In this document: piece by piece, positions 21,551-32,497 of the stretch
Layout of the letters: each line of letters begins with the position of its first letter
Position numbering within the stretch: position 1 is the first letter of the stretch
DNA from: Plotosus lineatus
Taxonomy: Eukaryota; Chordata; Actinopteri; Siluriformes; Plotosidae
Direction: 5' to 3'
DNA length: 64,000 nucleotides
Assembly (NCBI GenBank): GCA_024760905.1
Contig: CM045738.1
Location: forward strand, 52,036,927-52,100,926
Made by a program: the position numbers and the translations under genes
The notes under the pieces: model-generated
The model's input: only the letters and a program-made list of their open reading frames with translations
Told to the model about the DNA's origin: nothing
Databases searched by the model: none

Positions 21551-21554
<4 letters not shown>
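21230..21554 (+). mobile_element. CAGGGATCCCT-type MITE, right-hand part
   Basis: Shares the A-rich body and the right end gagggatccctg with the element 10117-11269, and like it is followed immediately by a (TG)n tract. The left terminus is not present. Confidence 0.55.

Positions 21555-21600
<46 letters not shown>
21555..21600. repeat. (TG)n microsatellite
   Basis: About 22 TG dinucleotides directly abut the transposon right end at 21554. Confidence 0.92.
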
Positions 21601-21605
<5 letters not shown>

Positions 21606-21622
21606 ATGTAATATAATGTATA

Positions 21623-23292
21623 CTAGTCCTTCTAAAAAAAAAAAAATTTGCATATTGTGATGAAGTTCATTATTTTCTGTAATGTACTGATAAAAATTAA
21701 ACTTTCATAGATTTTAGATTAATTGCACACCAACTGAAATATTTCAGGTCTTTTATTGTTTTAATACTGAAGATTTTGGCATACAGCTCATGAAAACCCA
21801 AAATTCCTATCTCAAAAAATTAGCATATTTCATCCGACCAATAAAAAAAGTGCTTTTAATACAAAAAAAGTCAACCTTCAAATAATTATGTTCAATTATG
21901 CAGCCGAAAATTCCTATCTCAAAAAATTAGCATATCATGAAAAGGTTCTCTAAACGAGCTATTAACCTAACCATCTGAATCAACCAATTAACTCTAAACA
22001 CCTGCAAAAGATTCCCGAGGCTTTTAAAAGCTCCCAGCCTTGTTCATTACTCAAAAACCGCAATCATGGGTAAGACTGCCGACCTGACTGCTGTCCAGAA
22101 GGCCATCATTGACACCCTCAAGCAAGAGGGTAAGACACAGAAAGAAATCTCTGAGCGAATAGGCTGTTCCCGGAGTGCTGTATCAAGGCACCTCATTGGG
22201 ACGTCTGTGGGAAGGAAAAAGTGTGCCAGAAAACCCTGCACAACCAGAAGAGGTGACCGGATCCTGAGGAAGATTGTGGAGAAGGGCCGATTCCAGACCT
22301 TGGGGGACCTGTGGAAGCAGTGGACTGGGCTACAGGTGCCGCATTCCCCAGGTCAAGCCACTTTTGAACCAGAAACAGCGCCTGACCTGGGCTACAGAGA
22401 AGCAGCACTGGACTGTTGCTCAGTGGTCCAAAGTTCTTTTTTCAGATGAAAGCAAATTTTGCATGTCATTCAGAAATCAAAGAGCCAGAGTCTGGAGGAA
22501 GACTGGGGAGAAGGAAATGCCAAAATGCCTGAAGTCCAGTGTCAAGTACCCACAGTCAGTGATGGTCTGGGGTGCCATGTCAGCTGCTGGTGTTGGTCCA
22601 CTGTGTTTTATCAAGGGCAGGGTCAATGCAGCTAGCTATCAGGAGATTTTGGAGCACTTCATGCCTCCATCTGCTGAAAAGCTTTATGGAGATGAAGATT
22701 TTCATTTTTCAGCACGACCTGGCACCTGATCACAGTGCCAAAACCACTGGTAAATGGTTTACTGACCATGGTATTACTGTGCCCAATTGGCCTGGCAACT
22801 CTCTTGACCTGAACCCCATAGAGAATCTGTGGGGTATTGTGAAGAGAAAGTTGAGAGACACCAGACCCAACACTGTGGATGAGCTTAAGGCCACTATCGA
22901 AGCATCCTGGGTCTCCATAACACCTCAGCAGTGCCACAGGCTGATTGTCCCCCATGCCACACCGCATTGAAGCAGTCATTTCTGCGAAAGGATTCACGAC
23001 CAAGTATTGAGTGCATAACTGAACATAAGTATTTGAAGGCTGACTTTTTGTTGTATTAAAAACACTTTTTTTTTTTTATTGGTCGATGAAATATGCAAAT
23101 TTTTTGAGATAGGAATTTTGGGTTTTCATGAGCTGTATGCCAAAATCATCAATATTAAAACAATAAAAGATCTGAAATATTTCAGTTGGTGTGCAAATTG
23201 ATCTAAAATATATGAAAATTTAATTTTTTATCAGTACATGACCGAAAATAATGAACTTTATCAGAATATGCTAATTTTTTGAGAAGGACTAG
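21623..23292 (+). mobile_element. Tc1-like DNA transposon, both ends present
   Basis: The left end ctagtccttct at 21623 and right end agaaggactag at 23292 are inverted repeats. TA flanks at 21621-21622 and 23293-23294. Long inner inverted arms (aaaattcctatctcaaaaaa near 21799 and tttgagataggaattttggg near 23103) match. Total length is 1670 bp. The transposase is broken. Confidence 0.92.
22066..22970 (+). pseudogene. Tc1-like transposase (broken)
   Basis: Starts at ATG 22066 with the paired-type helix-turn-helix ISERIGCSRSAVSRHLIG. The frame is lost near 22330, where a short internal stretch seems deleted. The DDE domain continues in the frame of 22274-22729 with KVLFSDESKF (first aspartate) and MVWGAMSAAGVGPL, then shifts near 22700 to FIFQHDLAPDHSA (second aspartate) and LNPIENLWGIVKRKL (glutamate), ending near 22968. 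All three catalytic residues are visible, but in three frames. Confidence 0.92.
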
Positions 23293-23294
23293 TA

Positions 23295-23646
23295 CAGTGG
23301 TACCTCACCTTACAAAAAATCCAGGCTACGAAAAACATTTTCCAAAATTTTTTGTCTCTGTATACGAAACAACTTTTACTTACGAAACACGCCATTCAAA
23401 CAATGCACAACCTGCTCTCCCATCAATGACGTTGAAACATCCTGCCCCGCTGGTCTCCCATTGGCTAGGAGGGATGACCCAGCTCCCTCCCATTGGCCTC
23501 CCATTATAATGGGGCTGCATCTCCCATAATACTTTTCGTGTAAAGGACAGAGTTGCTGTTGGTTTTTATGCTTTATTCCTTGACTCAGGCTTTTAACCTT
23601 CCATTAAAAATTTGTAAGATTATAACTCTGCTAAGAAGACATGGTC

Positions 23647-23679
<33 letters not shown>

Positions 23680-23947
23680 GTGTGCATGCGTGCGAGTGAG
23701 AAGAAACTGGCTCGTGGCATGCTGTTTAGTGATATCGCCAAGGAATATGGCCAAACCTGTCTACGATTGGTACGATATTGAAGCAGAAAAGGTTTGCTTT
23801 TATAATTTTTAAAGGGTTTAGGGGGTAATATTGGGACCTTGGAACGAATCACACGTTTTACATGTAAAATGCGGTTCAATTTACAAAAAATCCAGGTTAA
23901 GAAAAAGGCTCTACAACGGATTCATTTCGTAATGTGAGGTACCACTG
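23295..23947. mobile_element. Tigger-type MITE with transposase scraps
   Basis: Ends cagtggtacctcacctta (23295) and aatgtgaggtaccactg (23947) are inverted. TA flanks are 23293-23294 and 23948-23949. The interior keeps diverged pieces of a Tigger transposase gene (near 23700-23790, matching the helix-turn-helix region of 9400-9500) and a (CA)n tract at 23649-23678. It is a deletion derivative of an autonomous element. Confidence 0.82.
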
Positions 23948-23989
23948 TATGTATGTAATATATACACTGTATAGTGTTTATATATTAAT

Positions 23990-24250
23990 AAAATCACAGT
24001 ACAAAATTAAAAAGTTTTCTTAGTCATGACCACATTATTACTGTAGTAATGATTAAGACTGTCTAGAGAATGTGTTTAAGAAGCATATTTTAGCTCATAT
24101 AATGCCATACATAGGGCTTTACTTCTGCGTTGATCATTTGTGCATGTAATATAATACATAGCATTTTACTTCCGGGTACAGAACTCGTGGATTTTTTTGA
24201 TTCGCGCGAGGGGCCGAAACCGAACGCCCGCCAATAATGTCGACCTACTG
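23990..24250 (-). mobile_element. CAGTAGG-type MITE, copy 2 (inverted)
   Basis: The end cgacctactg at 24250 followed by TA is the reverse complement of the CAGTAGG terminus at 20201 and 27767. The body matches in reverse (gtgtttaagaagcatatttt; acttccgggtacagaactcg). Confidence 0.65.
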
Positions 24251-24252
24251 TA

Positions 24253-25040
24253 TTTTTCCTCCTGCTCAGTTGTGCGCTGGGTCTCAGACTTACCTTTATT
24301 TCCTAGTGAGAGTCAGTTTATGCTGGACTGATAAATTGTTGGAATTTTAAATTAATAGTCTTATATCCCTGAATTGTCCACCAAAATATGTAGCAATATG
24401 AATACTGATTTTGATGGGGGGGGATAAAGCTTCATCATCTTGTTCAGCTTAATCCAGGGTCAGGTTTTGCAGGGATGTGAAATTTCTGCTGATCCTTGGA
24501 ATTCCATGTGGTTCACCTCGGGTTCATATATTTTTTTAACATATAAATTAATAAAAAAAAATTCGGGTCGAATGGTAGCTCAAGGTACTGCATCTTTGTA
24601 CTGTTGTCAATTACGATTTCCGCGCTACCCGCGACGACTGGTGGACGACATTGGAACTCTGAAAGTCATGTATGTCCTTTTCCGGAAGTTGCAAAGTTTG
24701 TATGTGAGTAATAAATTTTGTTCTTTTGAATGTACCATTTTAGCAGTATTTCCACAAAGTTAAGGTGTTGTTATTTTAGAAATTGTAGAAATTGTTCATA
24801 TTTTGATTTCACAACCACACAATAACCTGTCAATGATGTGATTCTTTTTAAGTATATGAAGAAAATTACAAATCTTGTATCTTTTTATCCATTCATCTTT
24901 ATGAATTCTAGGAATGTGTAAAAAAATTTTTTAGCCCAGTTTATTTCATGAAATATCAAATGCCACAACATACAAGTTTTGACATTTTTGCATTCACAAA
25001 ATGTTAAATGATGCACTTTTTTATACCAAAAAATGGCTCG
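24253..25040. other. Unassigned A/T-rich stretch
   Basis: No recognised gene, RNA or element. A short open segment near 24440-24763 has no motif that I recognise. Confidence 0.3.
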
Positions 25041-25046
25041 GTGTAT

Positions 25047-25913
25047 AAGATAAGATAAGATACAGCTTTATTAATCTCACAATGGAGAAATTCACTGTTA
25101 CAGGCTCTTGAGGTACTATCAGTAGGGGGTGCAAAAATAGATACAAGTACAAACATACACACATACATATAAGTAAATAAATAAATAGATACATAAATAG
25201 TATAAATTACTAAACAATAAAAGAAAAGAATGGAGAAAAGAATGGAGCAACTTTATAGACTGGCCTATATTAAAGTGTAATGTATCTGAGGGCGGAGTAG
25301 ATGGGTTGATGTTCACAGTCAGTGGGGTAGATGTGGTTGATTAAAGTGCGCGGGGTTTTTATTGCACATAACCGGTATTTTCACAGACAGTTACAAAGTG
25401 GCGTTGTACAGTCTGACAGCGGTGGGAATGAACGACCTGCGGTAGCGCTCCTTCCTGCACTGAGGATGCCTCAGTCGTCCACTGAAGGAGCTGCTTAGCT
25501 CCTCTACAGTCTGGTGCAGTGGGTGAGAGCTGTTGAACAGGATGGATGTGAGCTTTGCTACCATCCTCCTCTCACTCACCTCCTCCACAGAGTCCAGTGG
25601 GCAGCCGAGGACAGAGCTGGCCCTCCTGACCAGCTTGTTCAGTCTCTTCCTGTCCCGCTCTGTGCTGCCCGGGGCCCAGCAGATGGCAGCGTAGAGGATT
25701 GCAGAGGCTACCACAGAGTCATAAAATGTCCTGAGCAGAGGTCTGCATATGCCGAAGGACCTGAGTCTCCTCAGAAGGTGGAGGCGACTCTGGCCCTTCT
25801 TGTACAGGGCGTTGGTGTTGTGGGACCAGTCCAGTTTATTGTTAAGGTGAACACCCAGGTACTTGAAACTGTCCACTGTCTCAATGTCCTGTCCCTGGAT
25901 GTTCACTAGTAAA

Positions 25914-25945
<32 letters not shown>

Positions 25946-26062
25946 AGTGCTTCTCCTGAAGTCGACCACCATCTCCTTCGTCTTCCTAGTGTTCAAGCAC
26001 AGGTGGTTGCGCTCACACCAGTCCACGAAGTCAACGATGACCGACCTGCGAGCCTCAGACCC
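25047..26062 (-). mobile_element. Rex1/Babar-type LINE 3' fragment
   Basis: On the minus strand the frame runs RSVIVDFVDWCERNHLCLN, TKEMVVDFRR, a (TH)n stretch caused by a (GT)n microsatellite at 25916-25941, FKYLGVHLNNKLDW, LRSFGICRPLLRTFYDSVV and RRSFIPTAVRLYN to a stop near 25391. The 3' untranslated tail ends in a (TATCT)n-like repeat near 25047-25068. The frame over about 220 codons is open, suggesting a recent insertion, but the RT palm is missing through 5' truncation. Confidence 0.88.
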
Positions 26063-27700
26063 CCAGCTTCTCGGGGGCTTTGCCATCCAGACCCCCCAAA
26101 CTACATTTTCCTCAGATTTCTTCTCTGCCATTTCACATCCCTGGTTTTGGGGGCAGCAGCATCAGCAGTGAGGGTGAGACATCTGTTTGACCCCAGGGTC
26201 TCTTCTCTTTTGGACATGCCCAAAACTCCACAATAGGGAGGCGTTCAGGAGGCATTCCAACCAGATTCCCGAGCTACCTCAACTGGGTCCTCTCAAAACG
26301 AAGGAGCAGCGGTTCTTCTCCGAGGTTCTCTCGGATGTCTGAGTTTCTCACTCTATCTCTTAGGGAGAGCCCTGCACCCTATGAAGGAAGCTCATTTCAG
26401 CTGCTTGTATCTGCAATCTTATTCTTTCGGGCATTACCCAGCACTTCTGACCATAGGTTAGGTTTGGAACTTTGATCGACTACTATATTGAAAGTTTTGC
26501 CTTTCAGCTCAGCTCCCTCATCACCACGACTGACTGGTACAAGCTTTGTTTTACAGCAAAGGCTGCAGCGAGCTGCTTGTTGATCTCCCGCTCCATGCTT
26601 CCCTCACTTGTGAATTCTTTTCCTTTCGGCTTTTTCCCTTTTTCAGGGGTCGCCACACACAGACGATCGTCTGATTCGAATGTTTGATTTGGCATAGATT
26701 TTTACGTCAGATGCCCTTCCTGACGTAACCCTTTAGCGAGAGGCAGAAACATGCTGACGGCGATGCAGCCTACTCTTTACAAAAGTCAGCAATGGTTCTT
26801 TGATATCCCTCTCACCATAGACTGTAAGAGACATTGCCAGCCTTTGATAACCCAGTTAGCTGCACTGGGGAGACCGTGACAACCTTGCGGAGAGTGAGAC
26901 TCAAACCCCCAACCTTAGGATCAGCGATCCAGCGTCCTTTTGTCACCAGGCCACCACTGCCCTCGTGAACAAGACCCCAAAATACTTGAACTCCTCCACT
27001 TGGGTCAGGACCTCATTCCAGACCCAGAGGGTGCATTCCACCTTTTTTGGCTGAGAACCCTGACCTCAGAATCGGAGGTGCTGAGTCTCATCCTGGCTGC
27101 CTCACACTCGGCTGCAAATCACTTCAATCAGAGCAGGGATGAATTGTTGAAGCCACAAGGGCAACATGACCTGTAGAAAGCAGAGATGGGATCCTATGGC
27201 AACCAAACCAGAACCCCGCAAAGCTTCAGAGTTATGAACAGAAACGGTGACAAAGGACAGCCTTGGCAGACTCCCATCCATACTGGAAACAGATTCGATT
27301 TGTTGTTACCAATGTGGACCAGGCTTTGGCTCTGGTGATACCAAGACCTGTAGCAATGAGTCCAGTACACCATATTCCCAGTGCACGCCCCATAAAGTAG
27401 CCCAAGGGACACGGGTGAAATCTTTCTGTAAATCCACAAAACACACTTTGACAGATTGGGAAAACTCTCATGCCCCTTTCAGGATGCTGTCTAGTCCTGT
27501 AGAGTGCTGGTTGATATTGCTGCATCCAGGATGAAAACTACATTCTTCCTCCTGAATCCAAGGTTCAACTATTGGCTGGAGCCTCCTCTCCAGCACCCCT
27601 GCATAGACTTTTCAGGTCGGTTGAGGAGTATGTTCCATGAGTACACCCTCTGGTGCCACTTTTTATAAAGGGGGACTACCACCCCGATTAGATAGGTACA
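26063..27700 (-). mobile_element. Other LINE on the minus strand, heavily decayed, split by a SINE
   Basis: The minus strand translates to short RT blocks, the clearest being GVCQGCPLSPFLF near 27230-27280 (the turn before the RT palm motif). The order of conserved segments continues on both sides of the SINE at 26619-26962. Many stops are present. It is a different family from Rex1 and from the RTE copies. Clade not assigned; 5' limit approximate. Confidence 0.55.
26619..26962 (-). mobile_element. tRNA-derived SINE, type A
   Basis: Minus-strand copy with the tail at the low end (plus strand ttttcctttcggctttttcc) and the tRNA-like head at the high end (plus strand ccaccactgccctc). It is inserted inside a decayed LINE. 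Confidence 0.88.
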
Positions 27701-27766
27701 TCACTCTGCTGTCTGTATGAAAGTGTTCACTTTGAAATCCAGGTTTATTTCTGTGGTATATTAATA

Positions 27767-27995
27767 CAGTAGGCCCTCGACATTTGCGGGGGTTCGGTTC
27801 CGGGTCCCCCCGCGAATCAAGATAATCCGTGAGTTCTGTACCCGGAAGTAAAACTCCATGCATCACGTCACATGCGCGAATAAGCAGCCGGAAGTAAAAT
27901 ACTATGCGTCTATTACATGCGCTAAAATATGCTTCTTAAACACATTCTATAGACAGTCTTACTCATTAATTCAGTATTAATGGAGTAATGATTAA
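27767..27995 (+). mobile_element. CAGTAGG-type MITE, copy 3
   Basis: Starts cagtaggccctcgacatttg after TA at 27765-27766 and matches the copy at 20201 through tattaatggagtaatgatta. It lies 165 bases upstream of the retroviral 5' LTR. Confidence 0.65.
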
Positions 27996-28160
27996 GAAAA
28001 ACTTAATTTTTTTTACTGTGTGTTACGTATGCCTCATGGATTCTATCAGACGAGACCCCCCCACACTTATTACGAATAGGAAAATTCAGAGGACTGAAAT
28101 TGCCCTGTGAAACCAGCAAAGCACGACAGACCACGACATAAAGTATGTACACTTTAATAA

Positions 28161-28723
28161 TGTAAAAGTGTATCACATAATCATGTTCTCTGGTGCACAT
28201 ACTGTTTTATATAACTGTATAATGGTGCTTTATTTTTCTATGTTTTGCTATACTTAAATGTTCGTTGAGAATAATCAAATGGAATGCTTAAGGGGCCATT
28301 CTTCATGTCTGTTGTAAAAGTGTATACTTAAACAGAAGTGCATGCTGGGTACCCGTGACACACAGAGCCTTTCACTGTTAGTGTGACCTTCAACAGACTC
28401 AACAGTTTCTAGCTGTAGATTACTTCGAGGTCAGGAGGTGGGGGGTGTTTGGGGGTTGTGACGCTCCCGAAAAGAGCCCAGATTTATCGCATCCTGTTGA
28501 GATAACAACGCATCAAAGACCCAGTCACAAACCCGGAAGGAGGAACCTGCTCTGCAGCCCTTAAAAGCACCCCCCCGCGAGGGAGACCTCAGACCTTAAC
28601 GAGCGTGTCTTTTATGCATGTTTGTTGGGTCTCCGTCCTCTGCAGACGACGCAATAAAGCTTCTCATATTCAACTCAAAACCAGTCTCCAGTCGTCTTCT
28701 TCCACATTCAACGGATCTTAACA
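28161..28723 (+). repeat. 5' LTR of the endogenous retrovirus
   Basis: Starts tgtaaaagtgtatcac and ends cggatcttaaca. It contains AATAAA at 28653-28658 and a weak TATA-like cccttaaaagc near 28556-28566 about 90 bases before it, marking the U3-R-U5 promoter and polyadenylation region. By eye it differs from the 3' LTR at two positions (t/c near 28218 and c/t near 28263). Confidence 0.95.
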
Positions 28724-28727
28724 GTTT

Positions 28728-28745
28728 TGGGGGCTCGTCCGGGAT
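28728..28745 (+). promoter_or_regulatory. Retroviral primer-binding site, tRNA-Pro type
   Basis: The 18 bases tgggggctcgtccgggat lie four bases after the 5' LTR. They equal the classic complement to the 3' end of proline tRNA used by murine gammaretroviruses. This site primes minus-strand DNA synthesis. Confidence 0.93.
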
Positions 28746-28825
28746 GTGGTAGAGGAACGCAAGTTGAGGAAATTCGACCCAAACTTTTCCTCGTGAACCA
28801 AGGAGAAGGACACAGGCCGGCAATC

Positions 28826-28840
28826 AATAACAGGTAAGCA
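28826..28840 (+). promoter_or_regulatory. Candidate retroviral leader splice donor
   Basis: aacag followed by gtaagc at 28834 is a strong donor-like site about 90 bases after the primer site, where a donor for envelope mRNA would be expected. No acceptor was assigned. Confidence 0.4.
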
Positions 28841-29104
28841 GAACCTGTTTAAATCGAACTCTGCATATTGACTAAACTAAAAACTGTGTCCTCTCCGGAA
28901 GTTTGAAGGAAAAGGATTAAAAGAGTTGTATGAGAACCTAATTTTAAGATTTAAGGTAAATTAAGAGAAAATAGACGCGCCTTGGTGGTGGCGTATCCTC
29001 CCGGTCTCTGACGAGGGGCCGTGGTAAAGGCTGGGTTGGAGTCCCGGGGATTGAGGCACCCCAAAGTACCACGTCAGTGCTATATAAAACTGTACGTCGT
29101 AGTC

Positions 29105-29767
29105 GGGTGAAAGGCCCTCAACGGATTAGCCGTTGAAAGCATGCGTCTATTTGGGTGAAAGGCCCCCAATACGCTGAGGTATTGGAAGCATTATTTGGGT
29201 GAAAGGCCCCCAACACGCTGAGGTGTTGGAAGCATTATTTGGGTGAAAGGCCCCCAACACGCTGAGGTGTTGGAAGCATTATTTGGGTGAAAGGCCCCCA
29301 ACACGCTGAGGTGTTGGAAGCATTATTTGGGTGAAAGGCCCCCAACACGCTGAGGTGTTGGAAGCATTATTTGGGTGAAAGGCCCCCAACACGCTGAGGT
29401 GTTGGAAGCATTATTTGGGTGAAAGGCCCCCAACACGCTGAGGTGTTGGAAGCATTATTTGGGTGAAAGGCCCCCAATACGCTGAGGTATTGGAAGCATT
29501 ATTTGGGTGAAAGGCCCCCAACACGCTGAGGTGTTGGAAGCATTATTTGGGTGAAAGGCCCCCAATACGCTGAGGTATTGGAAGCATTAGTAATTGGGTG
29601 AAAGGCCCTCAACGGATTAGCCGTTGAAAGCATTATTTGGGTGAAAGGCCCCCAATACGCTGAGGTATTGGAAGCATTATTTGGGAGAAAGGCCCCCAAC
29701 ACGCTGAGGTGTTGGAAGCATTATTTGGGTGAAAGGCCCCCAATACGCTGAGGTGTTGGAAGCATTA
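29105..29767 (+). repeat. Fifteen-unit 44-bp hairpin array in the retroviral leader
   Basis: Units begin gggtgaaaggc at 29105, 29153, 29197, 29241, 29285, 29329, 29373, 29417, 29461, 29505, 29549, 29596, 29639, 29683 and 29727. Each holds an inverted repeat: ccaacac-gctga-ggtgttgg in most units, ccaatac-gctga-ggtattgg in units 2, 9, 11 and 13, and tcaacgg-atta-gccgttga in units 1 and 12. Stem changes are paired on both arms. Unit 15 has ccaatac with ggtgttgg, which still pairs through a G-U. The array lies between the splice donor and gag, where packaging and translation signals normally sit. Confidence 0.95.
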
Positions 29768-29781
29768 AAGAGAATAATAGA

Positions 29782-29945
29782 GTGTGATATTAATTGTAGT
29801 GTTTTCTGTTTTATGTGTGTGTTCTGTGGCCACGTGTGTGACGTTAATTGTATTGTTTTCAATTACATGTATGTATTGTATTGCAACGTGCGTGACGTTA
29901 ATCGTATTGTTTTCTATTTCATGTGTGTACTGTGTTGCAACGTGT
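29782..29945 (+). repeat. Three-unit imperfect tandem repeat of about 54 bp in the leader
   Basis: Three blocks starting at about 29782, 29836 and 29890 share gtgtgacgttaattgtattg, tttcatgtgtgta-type and gttgcaac motifs with scattered differences. They follow directly after the hairpin array and are U/G-rich in RNA sense. Confidence 0.7.
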
Positions 29946-30246
29946 GCTGTGTGTGAGGGAAAGTGGGAAGTGGGAATAATAAAATTCAGAGGTGTCGAGA
30001 GGGACGCTGACGTTTGACAGTGTCTTAACCGGGCAGAGAAACAGACAGAGGAAACCTAGCGGTGTTAACATCATCTGTCTGTGTGGTGGAAACCTAACGG
30101 TGACAACACAAGCCGCCTGCCGTGGTTAATTGGGTCATTCGTTAAGCCTAGTGCTGACGGACTGACTGGCTGTGAGCGTCTAAACAGTCCCGATCCGGGA
30201 GAGTGAACGGGTGTACCCGCGCTCTCTGGCCTCCGAGTTAAGAAAT

Positions 30247-30730
30247 ATGGAGGGTGAATTTGATAAAGAAATAAATGAACGGGGGCTAGGTCATGAACCC
30301 CTGAAGCCATTATATGCACAGATTGAGAACACCTTGAAATCAGTGGAGCTAAAGAGCACACTGAAACAGAAAAATAAAGTTGTAGATGAAGCCAGACGAA
30401 AGCTGCATGAGCTGGTGACGTCTAAAAATAAACAGTTGGGGGACAGTGGCCACTTAGGATCCTGGTTATGGGAAAAGGTTAAAGAATACTCAAAAAAAAA
30501 AAAAAGAGCAGGGAGAGAAGGCGAATTTAATGTTTAGACCCAAGCTGAAAAAGGAGGTGGAGGAAATGGAGAACGCACAGCAGGGGTGGACGAATCTCGC
30601 GGTCCGCTGGCAGAGTGTCACGCATCTTCACCATTTCCAGTCGAAGGAAAAATCAAAAGGAGCGGTAACAGCACCTGACACAACCTACGCGCCCCATACC
30701 ATACGCACCCCCAACACCCAGCGTTAACAG
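30247..30730 (+). pseudogene. Retroviral gag N-terminal fragment
   Basis: The frame opens at ATG 30247 (MEGEFDKEINERG). It is hydrophilic and helical, rich in lysine and glutamate, and contains LGSWLWEKVKEYSKK. It is lost at an A-run (30491-30504) and resumes in another frame (FRPKLKKEVEEMENAQQGW) to about 30727. Its position after the leader and its matrix-like composition indicate gag. The capsid major-homology region and the zinc knuckle of nucleocapsid are absent. The sequence then jumps to envelope-type sequence. Confidence 0.6.
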
Positions 30731-30739
30731 TGTAGATCT

Positions 30740-31650
30740 TCTCACAGGACCAGAGATAATAAATAAATACAAATACATATTTCATGCATCAACATGACTG
30801 GCACAGGTCAGATACTAGGAAATTTAAACGCCACTGAATGGTGCACAAGCATGAATACAACGAATATTGGTTTTGACCCTTTATCAGGAAGTGATATATG
30901 GTGGTGGTGTGGAGACAGTAGGCTGTTTGATAGGTTGCCACGTAATAAAACTGGTGTATGTGCTATCGTTACCTTGTTACTTCCAGTATCAATATACCCT
31001 ACAACAGCAGAACACTTATTAAAAGAAGTAAATAGTGTATTACCAGGTGCCTAGAAAAAAAAAAATCATTATAATAGCGATATCACGTGGCAGGGTTCAC
31101 GTGACCCCACTTATATAGATGCTATAGGAGTTCCATGAGGGGTTCCTGATGAATATAAACTGGTAGATCAAGTAGCAGCTGGGTTCAAATCTATCATCTG
31201 TTGGTGGTGTACTATTAATAAAAGTACGGATAGAATAAATTACATCCACTATAATGTTCAAAAAAAAAAAACTAGACAACTGGACAGAGACAGGTTTTAA
31301 AGCAGCACAGTCAATTAGCAGCAACGTCACTGATGGCTTTCCAAAATCCACTGCATTGGACATGTTACTATCAGAGAAAGGAGGTGTATGCGCAATGTTC
31401 GGGGAACAATGTTGTACTTTTATTCCAAACAACACTGCATCAGATGGAAGTTTAACACTAGCAATAGAAGACCTAAAATCTCTTAATAAAAAGATGAAAG
31501 AACATTCGGGGGTAGATATATCCATGTGGGACTCATGGTTAAGTGTGTTCGGAAAATATAGTACCCTTGGATCATCTGTAGTAAAATCTGTTGCAGCTTT
31601 TTTACACTCCGTGGTTGTTGTTGTTGTATTCCATGTTTATGTTCTATGCT
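30740..31650 (+). pseudogene. Envelope fragment 1 (SU C-terminal part plus TM), misplaced
   Basis: The frame 30794-31054 carries GSDIWWWCGDSRLFDRLP and a hydrophobic TGVCAIVTLLLPVSI, typical of the end of a gamma-type surface subunit. The transmembrane subunit follows with an in-frame stop near 31135, CWWCTINKSTDRINYI, and the CX6CC motif at 31389-31415 (C-AMFGEQ-CC), then a shortened hydrophobic anchor near 31600. It lies upstream of pol, the wrong order for one provirus, and is clearly diverged from the second envelope at 35433-37040, so it derives from a related second virus. Confidence 0.85.
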
Positions 31651-31699
31651 GAATCGACTCATCGTCACTGCCCTGGGTTTTAAGATCCGGAATGCTACT

Positions 31700-32497
31700 A
31701 AAAAAGATAACATTTCTGTCGGAGTGTAAACAGTTCCGAATGAAATTAATGAATTTACGAATCTAAAATCTGTTTGAAGTGTTAGTAAATGATATCTTTT
31801 GTTCGAGCTGTGATAAACAGGAGGGAAATGTTAGAATAATTGTTTGAATTATCACAGCTCTAACCTGTTTTGTTACTCGATAAGTATAAATGTTGGAAAC
31901 TGCTTGTTGAGGTATTTTGCAGAAACATCTCTATCTCCATGGGAGGCAGCCAAGCGGAAACAACCTTGAAGTTCTCACACAACAACAGGACGACTCCCTA
32001 ACTGCAGCTGGATAGAGAGCTGAAATGAACATTCTAAACTAGACAAAGTAGATAAGCATAGAACAATGATGGTCATGATGCTGATTTACATGCACCCCTT
32101 TCCTCTAGGAAACCAATATGATATGTGTAATTAGAAAAAGTAAAGAGACAGTTAAATTCTGTGGGAAGAGGAAAAAAAAAAAAAAAAAAAAAAAGTGAAT
32201 GAGCTCGGTTTATTAGGGAAAGAAGGGAGGGACGGACTCCCCTGTCTATAGACTGAACAGCCGTGGATGAATGAACGTGTGTGTGAATGGAGGATGTAAT
32301 CCTTGATTAACCTCCTCATATAAACAACTGTGGGATCAATATGAGTTTTTGTTGATGCGGAGGCAAGAACCCTCCGCCTGAAAAGGTAGAAGCTTGAGGG
32401 TTACCACAGAAATAATTAATCGTTGTCCCATAGGAAAAGATAAACCAGTGTTAGGACACCCTTGGTGCAACAAACCACTGGTCCAAATTGGGTTAAA
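31700..32497 (+). other. Non-coding block between envelope 1 and gag 2, possible remnant LTR and leader
   Basis: Purine-rich acaggagggaaa precedes tgttagaataattg near 31831. The layout (env end, purine tract, TG, non-coding, gag ATG) matches a 3' envelope end, LTR and leader of a second retrovirus. I could not find a matching second LTR, the CA end or a primer site, so the assignment is tentative. An A-run lies at 32170-32193. Confidence 0.35.

Noticed and set aside
25391..26131. Intact LINE protein from the long open frame
   Set aside because: The frame starts in flanking sequence of another element and lacks the RT palm; it is a 5'-truncated C-terminal fragment.
29105..29767. CRISPR-like look of a regular short repeat array
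   Set aside because: Units are contiguous near-identical 44-mers without unique spacers, in a vertebrate retroviral leader; a tandem repeat explains them.
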